The position numbers and the translations under genes are program-made. From contig CAMLLI010000357.1 of NCBI GenBank assembly GCA_946480685.1, forward strand, positions 1-5,468: 5,468 bases of DNA. The letters run 5' to 3'. Position 1 is the stretch's first letter. Every line of letters begins with the position of its first letter. The notes below the pieces were generated by a model that had not been told where the DNA came from, did not search any database, and saw only the letters and a program-made list of their open reading frames with translations. This DNA comes from an uncultured Flammeovirgaceae bacterium. GTDB lineage: Bacteria; Bacteroidota; Bacteroidia; Cytophagales; Cyclobacteriaceae. Shown here piece by piece: positions 1 to 5,468 of this stretch.

Positions 1-798
1 GATGAGAATGGTATTGATACGTTTCAGGTTATCAAACAAGGCAGCTATATTATCATAGTGCTCGATCTGTGTAGTCGGATAACTCCTTACCAGACCTAAA
101 TGATGACAGAACTCATCACCGAATTTATTCCAGTCGGTGCCCGGGTATGCTACAGCATGCGCGTTGAAGTTACCGGTAGCGCCACCAAATTTACCGGCAT
201 GCGGCACAGTGCGCAATTGATTGAGTTGCTTCTCCAGGCGCGCAGCAAACACCATAATCTCTTTACCCAAACGCGTAGGCGATGCAGGTTGTCCGTGCGT
301 AAAGGCCAGCATCGGAATATCTTTCCACTCGATGGCAAGCACATTCAGTTTGCTCAGCAACATCTCAGCAGAGATCAGGTATTCTCGCTCAATAAATTCT
401 TTTAACAACAGCGGTATAGCGGTGTTGTTTATATCCTGAGACGTTAACCCGAAGTGAATAAATTCTTTGAAGTGATCCAGTTTCAGGCGTTCAAATTCTT
501 TCTTGATAAAGTATTCAACCGCTTTTACATCGTGGTTGGTAGTCTTCTCGATCAGCTTGATCTCACCGGCATGGGACTCGTTAAAATTCTTGTAGATCTT
601 TCGCAGATCGTTAAGCATGTGTACCGGGAAGTCTTCAAGCTCGGCAATGGTGGCAGACATGGCGATGAAATATTCGATCTCCACCTGCACACGGTAACGC
701 ATTAATCCGAATTCAGAGAAATAAGGGGCCAGAGGCTTAACAGTTTCAAAATACCGGCCGTCAACGGGCGATATAGCGGTGAGTGGATTTAATTGCAC
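1..798 (-). CDS. purB: Adenylosuccinate lyase (PurB), N-terminal 266 residues; 3' end cut by window edge
   Basis: Cytosolic purine-biosynthesis enzyme that cleaves SAICAR to AICAR plus fumarate and adenylosuccinate to AMP plus fumarate. The minus strand reads open from 798 to base 1 with no stop, so about 60% of a roughly 450-residue protein is present. Visible motifs are ISPVDGRY (residues 9-16, substrate-binding Arg15/Tyr16), TTNHDVKAVEYF (86-97), FGLTSQDINNTAIP (116-129), THGQPASPTRLGKE (167-180, with His168 matching the catalytic acid His of E. coli PurB), GGATGNFNAH (205-214) and TTQIEHYD (242-249). The catalytic Ser loop (GSSxMPxKxN) lies beyond the left edge. I chose GTG at 798-796 because MQLNPLTAISPVDGRY then aligns with known PurB N-termini. 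No in-frame ATG lies upstream before the TAA, and an upstream in-frame GTG (843-841) falls inside the predicted promoter. Transcribed divergently from the reductase gene. Identity is very secure; the exact start slightly less so. Confidence 0.97.
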   Translation of the reverse strand, partial: MQLNPLTAISPVDGRYFETVKPLAPYFSEFGLMRYRVQVEIEYFIAMSATIAELEDFPVHMLNDLRKIYKNFNESHAGEIKLIEKTTNHDVKAVEYFIKKEFERLKLDHFKEFIHFGLTSQDINNTAIPLLLKEFIEREYLISAEMLLSKLNVLAIEWKDIPMLAFTHGQPASPTRLGKEIMVFAARLEKQLNQLRTVPHAGKFGGATGNFNAHAVAYPGTDWNKFGDEFCHHLGLVRSYPTTQIEHYDNIAALFDNLKRINTILI

Positions 799-816
799 GA
801 TGTCAGTGTTAAAGCC

Positions 817-848
817 CAAAATTAATCGCTTATGGCTATACACCCAAA
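817..848 (-). promoter_or_regulatory. Bacteroidota-type promoter for purB
   Basis: On the minus strand, TTTG (848-845) is followed by a 20-nt spacer and TAATTTTG (824-817). This matches the Bacteroidota -33/-7 consensus (TTTG, about 20 nt, TAnnTTTG) at every defined base. It ends 18 bases before the proposed GTG start, so the leader would be very short (roughly 10-15 nt). This placement independently supports the GTG at 798. The transcription start itself is inferred. Confidence 0.72.
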
Positions 849-989
849 TCCTGCCGGCAACGGCTTTACGCTCTGTGTTTTAAACCGTTGTGATACATTT
901 TAGGTGTTTACAGGCAATGACGGCCGCTGAATTGCGTTTGCTGTGTACTTTGATGCACGGTTTACCTTTTTACAGAGAAGATTCCTGAC

Positions 990-997
990 TATTTTTG
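990..997 (+). promoter_or_regulatory. Candidate -7 element for the reductase gene
   Basis: TATTTTTG at 990-997 fits the Bacteroidota -7 consensus TAnnTTTG exactly. No TTTG sits about 20 nt upstream; the expected place holds only a T-run (967-971, TTTTT), so the -33 half is weak. If used, the transcript would start near 1003 and have a leader of about 80 nt containing the tandem repeat and hairpin listed below. Two further near-matches (TATATTTT at 1010-1017 and 1023-1030) lie in the tandem duplication and could also serve. Confidence 0.4.
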
Positions 998-1005
998 TGG
1001 CCAAG

Positions 1006-1031
1006 GAATTATATTTTAGAATTATATTTTA
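1006..1031 (+). repeat. Perfect tandem duplication of a 13-bp AT-rich unit
   Basis: GAATTATATTTTA occurs twice head to tail (1006-1018 and 1019-1031) with no mismatch. Each copy contains TATATTTT, a 7-of-8 match to the Bacteroidota -7 element. The block lies 56-81 bp upstream of the reductase ATG, in the region expected to hold its promoter or leader. It probably arose by replication slippage; an effect on expression is inference. Confidence 0.8.
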
Positions 1032-1037
1032 ACGTTG

Positions 1038-1061
1038 CCAGGTCCTCTCACAACGACCTGG
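1038..1061 (+). promoter_or_regulatory. Stem-loop in the leader of the reductase gene
   Basis: CCAGGTC (1038-1044) and GACCTGG (1055-1061) form a perfect 7-bp, mostly G/C stem around a 10-nt loop. Two G-U pairs (1037/1062 and 1036/1063) can extend the RNA stem. It ends 25 bases before the ATG at 1087 and is not followed by a T-run, so it is not a classical terminator. It could be an operator dyad or an mRNA leader hairpin; the sequence does not decide between them. Confidence 0.5.
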
Positions 1062-1086
1062 TGTAACTACATAACTGATTAAGAGA

Positions 1087-2211
1087 ATGGCGTTTAGTTT
1101 TTTTAAGAAATCCAAGCAGGAGCCGAAGCAGGAAGAAACCACACACAGCGGACCGCATTATTACGACCTCAAGGTTAAGGCGATCGTCAACGAAACAAAG
1201 GATACCATCACAATTGTATTCGAACAGCCTGCCGGAAAAAATATAGGGTATAAATCAGGGCAGTTTTTAACACTGATAGCCAACGTGCAGGGCAAGGAAG
1301 TGCGCAGGTCATATTCGTTATGCAGCTCGCCTTTTGTTGACACCGACCTGGCTGTAACAGTAAAGCGCGTAGAGCAGGGATTGATGTCCAACTGGCTGGC
1401 GGATAATCTGAAAGAAGGACAGACCCTGAAGGTGATGGAGCCGATGGGACAGTTTACAACCGAGTATGATGTAAAACGTAAACGCCATATCGTTATGTTT
1501 TCCGGCGGATCGGGTATAACTCCGATGATCTCCATCATCAAGAGTATACTTTCGCAAGAGCCTGAAAGCATTGTATCATTGATCTATTGCAACCGCGATA
1601 TCGATAGTATCATCTTCCGCGATGAACTTGATAAATGGCAGACTAAATATGAAGGCCGTCTGCATGTTATACATGTACTCGATAATGCTCCGATGAACTG
1701 GCAGGGATACTCCGGTTTGCTGAACCACGAGATGCTTGTAAAATTATTCGAGCGTGTTCCGGACTGGGGCATCGAAAAAACTACATACCTGATGTGCGGA
1801 CCGGAAGGTATGATGAAGAACGTTGAGACATTGCTTGACGCGCATAAGATTCCAAAAGAGAAAATCTTCAAGGAAAGCTTCGTGCAAGGTATACTTGATA
1901 AGAAAGAAGAGAAGCCTGCTGCTGCCGGCGACATTAAAGCGCGCGAAGTAACCATTCGCTACGATGGCCAGGAGTATAAAGTACAGGTAGAACCCAGCAA
2001 TACTATATTACAAAGCGCACTCGACCAGGGAATTGATCTTCCATACTCTTGTCAGAGTGGTTTGTGTACAGCCTGCCGTGGCAAAGCATTAAGCGGCCAG
2101 GTAAAACTCGATGAAGAAGAAGGACTCTCTCAATCTGAACGAGCTGAAGGCTATGTACTCACCTGCGTAGGCCATCCGTTGACGGACGATGTAGTCATTG
2201 AGATCGGGTAG
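1087..2211 (+). CDS. PaaE-like ferredoxin-NAD(P)H reductase with C-terminal 2Fe-2S domain
   Basis: A 374-residue soluble electron-transfer protein that should pass electrons from NAD(P)H through a flavin to a [2Fe-2S] cluster and then to a partner enzyme. Residues 1-25 are a charged, Lys/Glu/Gln-rich lead. Residues about 26-125 form the flavin-binding barrel with RSYS (74-77). Residues about 130-265 form the nucleotide domain with GGSGITP (140-146), YCNR (167-170) and CGPEGMM (237-243). A Lys/Glu/Ala linker (about 271-283) leads to a plant-type ferredoxin domain with cluster ligands Cys322, Cys327, Cys330 and Cys360 (C-x4-C-x2-C-x29-C). Domain order and length match PaaE (phenylacetyl-CoA epoxidase reductase) and related hydroxylase reductases. 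No paaA-D genes are visible, so the partner is unknown and I give no symbol. The ATG at 1087 is the first in frame; AAGAGA abuts it, too close to be a good ribosome site. Likely monocistronic, converging on the efflux gene. Confidence 0.93.
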   Translation: MAFSFFKKSKQEPKQEETTHSGPHYYDLKVKAIVNETKDTITIVFEQPAGKNIGYKSGQFLTLIANVQGKEVRRSYSLCSSPFVDTDLAVTVKRVEQGLMSNWLADNLKEGQTLKVMEPMGQFTTEYDVKRKRHIVMFSGGSGITPMISIIKSILSQEPESIVSLIYCNRDIDSIIFRDELDKWQTKYEGRLHVIHVLDNAPMNWQGYSGLLNHEMLVKLFERVPDWGIEKTTYLMCGPEGMMKNVETLLDAHKIPKEKIFKESFVQGILDKKEEKPAAAGDIKAREVTIRYDGQEYKVQVEPSNTILQSALDQGIDLPYSCQSGLCTACRGKALSGQVKLDEEEGLSQSERAEGYVLTCVGHPLTDDVVIEIG

Positions 2212-2253
2212 AGGGAGATAGCTGCGAGTTTTGGCCACGAGCTGCGAGCGTGG

Positions 2254-2364
2254 AAGGCTGCAAGCTGCTGGCTTCAGGTTACTGGAAGAAGTCAATGCTG
2301 AGTTAAGGGTTCCATATTAAAGATATATATCGTCATTAAAGGCTGCAAGCTACTGGCTTCAAGT
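2254..2364 (+). repeat. Direct repeat of 26 bp, two copies 85 bp apart
   Basis: Positions 2254-2279 and 2339-2364 match at 24 of 26 bases; both start AAGGCTGCAAGCT and differ at 2267/2352 and 2277/2362 (G versus A each time). The first copy contains the left inner arm of the surrounding inverted repeat. The right inner arm (2460-2475) can pair with either copy, with 16 of 16 or 15 of 16 bases, so alternative folds are possible. Confidence 0.85.
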
Positions 2365-2389
2365 CAGATTAAACTACTATAGTGTTTAC

Positions 2390-2426
2390 GTTACTAACAA
2401 CGATATATACCTATCGTTGCAGTAAC
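2390..2426. repeat. Central hairpin in the convergent junction
   Basis: CAACGATA (2398-2405) pairs perfectly with TATCGTTG (2412-2419) around a 6-nt loop. The stem continues outward through a small 2/1-nt internal loop to GTTACT (2390-2395) pairing with AGTAAC (2421-2426), giving 14 pairs in 37 nt. It lies between the arms of the larger inverted repeat. Neither side carries a T-run, so it is not a standard intrinsic terminator, though it could stall or protect transcripts from both converging genes. Confidence 0.65.
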
Positions 2427-2538
2427 CAACAATCAGGAATGAAGACACCCCTCCTACAACCAGCAGCTTGCAGCCAGCAGCTTTCTTTTCTCGAGGCTCA
2501 CGGCTCAAAGCTCGCAGCTATCTCCTCAAGGTTCGCAG

Positions 2539-3525
2539 CTAATTCAACGAGTGTTTCTTATTCTCCGAGATATTCTCCACCGTCCAGGTGATCTTCTTGA
2601 CGAAGGTGTGTTGACGTACGGGGCAGTCGCCTTTGTCGCAGATGGGACAGGAGGTTTTGAGACAGCCATCGGTGTGAATGAAGAACTCGACCGAGCTGCC
2701 AAAACGATCGCGTACCAGTCCGGTGAGTTTGTCGATTTCAAGATGGGCTTCGTTCACGTTTATATACCATGGCACGGTAAGGTGGCAATCCATGTGTAAC
2801 TGGTTGCCATATTTAATGATGCGCATGTTGTGAATATCGATCCAGTTCCAGTTACGATTACTGTTCAGCAGTCCCACCATTTTTATTAACAGATCGCGAT
2901 CGGTTTCATCCATGATACCGGCCAGCGAGCTGCGCAGAATTTTATAGCCGGTGCGCATGATAATAAGCGCAAACACAATTGCTACGACACTGTCAAGCCA
3001 GAGTATATCGATGAAATATACCACCACCAGTCCCGCAGTTATACCCAGCGTTGTATAGGTGTCGGATTGTAAATGTTTACCACTGGCCTGCAATGCCATG
3101 GAGTTGTTGCGCTTGCCGATACGAATACAGATCACGCCCATGATATAGTTCAGCGCAGCAGTAACGCAGATCAGTCCCATACCGATATCAAGCTTGTGCA
3201 GCGGCTTCGGGTGAATCATGTTGACGACAGCACTATAGATGATAAAGATACCGGCAACAAAAATGAGACTGCCTTCCAGCGCAGCCGATATAAATTCAAC
3301 TTTACCGTGTCCGTAGGGATGATCTTCGTCCTGGGGTTTGGCTGCAACGTAGAGGCTATACAACCCGATGAACCCCGCTACGATATTAACAATACCTTCC
3401 AGTGCATCGGTAAGAATGGCTACCGAATGCGTGAGGTAATAGGCGATCACTTTGACAATCAGCAGGGATACCGAAAGGACCGCTACCCATTTCTGAACCT
3501 GAATATTTTTCTTTGCTGCCTCCAC
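2539..3525 (-). CDS. Cation diffusion facilitator (CDF) family metal transporter with Cys-rich tail
   Basis: A 328-residue inner-membrane protein, probably a proton-coupled exporter of Zn, Fe, Mn or similar divalent cations. About six hydrophobic segments occupy residues 12-200, with the short charged loop DEDHPYGHGK (66-75) after TM2. TM5 has the canonical HxxxD site (His151, Asp155). TM2 reads ILTDALEGIVN, so the usual Asp/His-xxx-Asp pair appears as Glu43 and Asn47, with Asp40 just before. The cytoplasmic dimerisation domain spans about 205-285 (DIHNMRI 230-236, HMDCHLTVP 244-252). A tail with Cys288, Cys293, Cys296 and Cys301 follows and could bind a metal. The start is GTG at 3525; TAG lies two codons upstream in frame and the next Met is residue 104, so no other start is reasonable. 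Third gene of the minus-strand set, 33 bp after the small membrane gene. Its stop lies in the junction repeat. Family secure; metal unknown. Confidence 0.93.
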   Translation of the reverse strand: MEAAKKNIQVQKWVAVLSVSLLIVKVIAYYLTHSVAILTDALEGIVNIVAGFIGLYSLYVAAKPQDEDHPYGHGKVEFISAALEGSLIFVAGIFIIYSAVVNMIHPKPLHKLDIGMGLICVTAALNYIMGVICIRIGKRNNSMALQASGKHLQSDTYTTLGITAGLVVVYFIDILWLDSVVAIVFALIIMRTGYKILRSSLAGIMDETDRDLLIKMVGLLNSNRNWNWIDIHNMRIIKYGNQLHMDCHLTVPWYINVNEAHLEIDKLTGLVRDRFGSSVEFFIHTDGCLKTSCPICDKGDCPVRQHTFVKKITWTVENISENKKHSLN

Positions 3526-3558
3526 GATCTATAACCCAAGTTGGGGCGCAAATAACAA

Positions 3559-3810
3559 TTATCTTTTTGATTTACGAAGCAATTTTATGACTGCGGGAAC
3601 GGCAATAATAACCCACACTACGTTGATGAATGTGTTGGCATAAGCACTTTTGTAAATGGAATAAACAATGAGCAGCAAACCTCCTGTAATGTTCAGAAAG
3701 TAAAACAGCAAAGAGTCGGACCGTAATCGCTGATAACTGTTTAAACCGTAAGCAATAATCACTTCAAGGGAGCCGATCCAGCCCAGCAGTTCGAGTAGGG
3801 TTTCCATCAT
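3559..3810 (-). CDS. Small three-helix membrane protein, CBU_0592-like
   Basis: An 83-residue protein made almost wholly of hydrophobic helices: about residues 5-25, 33-52 and 60-77, with a basic end (LLRKSKR) that should face the cytoplasm. GWIG (10-13), AYGLNS (20-25), Asn40-x2-Gly43 and NVVW (63-66) resemble the CBU_0592-like family of conserved small membrane proteins, whose function is not established. I recognise the pattern from memory, without a search. Two adjacent ATGs (3810 and 3807) could each serve as the start. It lies 32 bp after the stop of the barrel gene and 33 bp before the start of the efflux gene, all on one strand, which argues for co-transcription. The start codon falls in an inverted repeat (separate entry). 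Confidence 0.8.
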   Translation of the reverse strand: MMETLLELLGWIGSLEVIIAYGLNSYQRLRSDSLLFYFLNITGGLLLIVYSIYKSAYANTFINVVWVIIAVPAVIKLLRKSKR

Positions 3811-3840
3811 GTCACAAAATACAAAGATGTTGGTGACATG
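3808..3840 (-). promoter_or_regulatory. Inverted repeat enclosing the start codon of the small membrane gene
   Basis: CATGTCAC (3808-3815) and GTGACATG (3833-3840) are exact reverse complements separated by 17 nt and fill nearly the whole 32-bp gap between barrel gene and small membrane gene. In the minus-strand mRNA the first ATG of the small gene (3810-3808) lies within the 3' arm, so folding would bury it; the second ATG (3807-3805) lies just outside. The 17-nt spacer includes TATTTTG, one base short of the TAnnTTTG promoter element, so the dyad might instead be an operator. Function is inferred. Confidence 0.5.
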
Positions 3841-3842
3841 GT

Positions 3843-5468
3843 TCAGAATTTTATGCGTGTTTGAAATTTCAGATCGCCGCGCACAGCACCATCGGTCTCA
3901 TCGACACCCGAACCAACGGCATCACGGTCGGTATACCGCGTGTCGGCATAGCGGAACCAGAAGCTCACGTACGAATTGAGTTTATACTCCAGCAATATAT
4001 ACCGGCGGATGCCTCGGCCGTAATAAGCCGGCAGTGAAAAGGCGAGCCATACATCATTTTCATATACATACTGCCGGTTGTCGTAATCGTCCGTATCAAA
4101 CAACGCGTATCGTGCGGTGACTTCGAGCTTTCGCATGTTAAAACGGATATCTTGCATCAGCACCATGCCGCGCGTGGTGTGGTGTTGAATGGAGTACGAA
4201 CTGAATTGCAACCGCGTTTTAAACCGAACATGGTCAGACGCTCCTATATCACTGCTGATCCAGTAATTGTACTTCCTTCCGGGATTGGTAGTGTAAAGTG
4301 TCGTTGTTGGTGTAACTATATTTCGGACCTTTGTCTCTTCACGTATCTGGGCGAATAAAGTAGTCTTGCGCGAAGGCTGATAGTTAATACGAACCAGCCA
4401 CTCATGTCCCTCAGAAGGCGTATAGATGCGATACCGTAACCAAGCAAACTGAAACAGATCGATATAGCCTGTAACATTAAGCCTGCGATGCACGGTATAT
4501 TTCCATCCCCAGTAAGTGCCGCGTTCGTTTTGGGTTGTGCTGCCTTCGGCAAAGGCGTTGGAATAGAAGGCGTGATACGACCGATCAAAATTCCGGTAGA
4601 GCAGAGCAACGTCAACGCGCGGAGCGAGGTTCCATAATACACCTGCTATATAGGCGCTGCCTCCGCGAAGCGAATGTGAAAACTCACTGAAGAACGCTGC
4701 GTTACGAAAGTTATAATTAAGATAGATGCCTGTGTTTTCATTCCGGGTTCCACTGAATATAAATTGATTGTAGCGGTTGACAGTCTTGGATACAGCATCA
4801 TCATATATAATCTGGTTGTAAAGTATACCCACATCAATGCGTTGTGTTTTATACTGGATAACACTTCCGAAATTCTGTTCACCCGTAGTTCTTCTTTTCG
4901 CCAGTTCCTTTTCGTTTCGGTGTAGTCCGGTAGTAACCAGCGATGATATAATGGAAGTCTCTTCTGTACTATCGTTGATCTGTGCATCGCGTTTGGTGTG
5001 CGAGAAGAACCCGGACCAGTATATATTTCGGGAAATCTCAACCGTAGTAGCGATACCGCGCAGGTTCCCGGCCTCTGAGAAAGAAGTATAGGGTAAATGG
5101 CCGATGTTGCTTCTGCGCACCGTTGTAATAGTTTCTCCGCCTTTACCCATGCCAAATATACCTCCGATCATCAGACCCTGTCCGAACTGACTTTGAAAAT
5201 CGCCCACCACCAGGTTCTTGAGCCTGCCCTTATTTTGTAGTTGTGCATGAAAGGATATATAGTCAAATCCATATTGATGTTGCGATTGATTCCAGGTGAA
5301 CTGTTCACCGGCATCTTTCTCGGCCGAAAATCCAAAACTGAAATCACCGGGCCTGCTCGAACGAAAACGTACCGAGAGTTTATCGGGCGATCCTTTAAAA
5401 AGATCATCGGCATCTGTCTCCGATCGAAAGCCTGCTTTGGTCTGTAACATGCGTTCATAGCGCATGAT
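3843..5468 (-). CDS. Outer-membrane beta-barrel protein, C-terminal part (ComEA/HhH-associated family of Bacteroidota); 5' end beyond window
   Basis: The frame stays open to the right edge, giving 541 residues. The ATG at 5465 is probably internal, because family members have residues before the RYER segment. Nearly the whole sequence is alternating, aromatic- and glycine-rich beta-strand, ending in FQTRIKF with a terminal Phe, the usual sorting signal of outer-membrane barrels. Family-like blocks are SPDKLSVRFRSSRPGDFSFGF (about 26-46), NKGRLKNLVVGDFQSQFGQG (about 78-97), GGETITTVRRSN (109-120), ALFDTDDYDNRQYVYENDVW (about 454-473) and a late LLEYKLNSYVSFWFRYADT. From memory, Bacteroidota proteins with these blocks often carry an N-terminal helix-hairpin-helix (ComEA-like) region and are named for it; that part is not in the window. 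Natural role unknown; DNA uptake is only suggested by the name. First visible gene of the minus-strand set. No signal peptide can be judged. Confidence 0.82.
   Translation of the reverse strand: MMRYERMLQTKAGFRSETDADDLFKGSPDKLSVRFRSSRPGDFSFGFSAEKDAGEQFTWNQSQHQYGFDYISFHAQLQNKGRLKNLVVGDFQSQFGQGLMIGGIFGMGKGGETITTVRRSNIGHLPYTSFSEAGNLRGIATTVEISRNIYWSGFFSHTKRDAQINDSTEETSIISSLVTTGLHRNEKELAKRRTTGEQNFGSVIQYKTQRIDVGILYNQIIYDDAVSKTVNRYNQFIFSGTRNENTGIYLNYNFRNAAFFSEFSHSLRGGSAYIAGVLWNLAPRVDVALLYRNFDRSYHAFYSNAFAEGSTTQNERGTYWGWKYTVHRRLNVTGYIDLFQFAWLRYRIYTPSEGHEWLVRINYQPSRKTTLFAQIREETKVRNIVTPTTTLYTTNPGRKYNYWISSDIGASDHVRFKTRLQFSSYSIQHHTTRGMVLMQDIRFNMRKLEVTARYALFDTDDYDNRQYVYENDVWLAFSLPAYYGRGIRRYILLEYKLNSYVSFWFRYADTRYTDRDAVGSGVDETDGAVRGDLKFQTRIKF

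Larger units (their letters stand above)
2212..2541. repeat. Repeat-rich convergent junction with nested inverted repeats
   Basis: This 327-bp gap between two converging genes holds no convincing gene. Variants of GCTGCRAGC dominate the left side, and their reverse complements the right side. Outer arms GGAGATAGCTGCGAG (2214-2228) and its exact complement (2511-2525) enclose inner arms GGCTGCAAGCTGCTGG (2256-2271) and its exact complement (2460-2475). The order is that of one large, imperfect hairpin. CAGCAGCTT recurs at 2461-2469 and 2475-2483, and TCGCAGCTA at 2512-2520 and 2533-2541; the last copy includes the TAG stop of the efflux gene (2541-2539). Plausible roles are a dispersed palindromic intergenic element (REP- or MITE-like) or a bidirectional transcription barrier. 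No transposase and no clear target-site duplication are visible. Confidence 0.8.

Noticed and set aside
100..705. Plus-strand open frames of 72-101 residues
   Set aside because: They are antisense to purB, whose minus-strand reading matches the family through every codon; their proteins show no recognisable pattern.
1161..1955. Minus-strand open frames of 79-136 residues
   Set aside because: Antisense to the reductase gene, which has clear motifs along its whole length.
2089..2295. 68-residue minus-strand frame crossing the end of the reductase
   Set aside because: Overlaps the ferredoxin domain and runs into the repeat region; composition follows the repeats, not a protein family.
2212..2541. 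CRISPR array or insertion sequence
   Set aside because: Repeats are few, unevenly spaced and inverted, with no spacer-like regular units; no transposase or clear target-site duplication is present.
2382..2591. 69-residue plus-strand frame in the convergent junction
   Set aside because: Its Ala/Ser/Leu/Gln-rich sequence comes from the GCAGCT repeat words, and it overlaps the end of the efflux gene.
3073..3534. 153-residue plus-strand frame
   Set aside because: Exactly antisense to the N-terminal membrane segments of the CDF transporter; no hydrophobic or domain pattern of its own.
3533..3546. Short palindrome (CCCAA-G-TTGGG) in the gap before the efflux gene
   Set aside because: A 5-bp stem with a 1-nt loop cannot form a stable hairpin, and no T-run follows.
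4316..5155. Minus-strand frames of 108 and 169 residues inside the barrel gene
   Set aside because: They are out-of-frame shadows of the barrel protein, which is continuous and ends in a proper outer-membrane sorting signal.

Overview
The window looks like ordinary chromosome from a member of the Bacteroidota, most likely a Cytophagales-type organism. This rests on protein character (a Bacteroidota-style adenylosuccinate lyase, a cation efflux protein with a Cys-rich tail, an outer-membrane barrel protein of a Bacteroidota-typical family), on a promoter matching the Bacteroidota TTTG-N20-TAnnTTTG form, and on the lack of clear Shine-Dalgarno sequences. Two of the five genes appear to start with GTG.

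Layout. Positions 1-798 (minus) hold the first 266 codons of purB, cut by the left edge. A 288-bp divergent intergenic region (799-1086) carries a near-perfect promoter for purB, a weaker promoter candidate for the rightward gene, a perfect 13-bp tandem duplication and a leader hairpin. Positions 1087-2211 (plus) encode a PaaE-like flavin/NAD(P)H reductase with a C-terminal plant-type 2Fe-2S domain. Positions 2212-2541 are a repeat-rich convergent junction: two nested pairs of exact inverted repeats (15 and 16 bp), a 26-bp imperfect direct repeat and a strong central hairpin. From the right edge leftwards on the minus strand come three closely spaced genes that look like one transcription unit: a large outer-membrane beta-barrel protein (5468-3843, N-terminus outside the window), an 83-residue three-helix membrane protein of the CBU_0592-like type (3810-3559) and a cation diffusion facilitator (3525-2539). 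The gaps between them are 32 and 33 bp.

Function. purB (purine biosynthesis) and the reductase (electron transfer) have no evident link apart from a shared divergent promoter region. The minus-strand trio joins an outer-membrane barrel, a small inner-membrane protein and a probable Zn/Fe/Mn exporter. A shared envelope or metal role is possible, but the sequence does not prove it.

I did not find a clear new biological system. The points most worth a second look are the stop-to-stop palindromic repeat element, the start codon of the small membrane gene buried in an 8-bp inverted repeat, and the non-canonical TM2 metal site plus four-Cys tail of the efflux protein.
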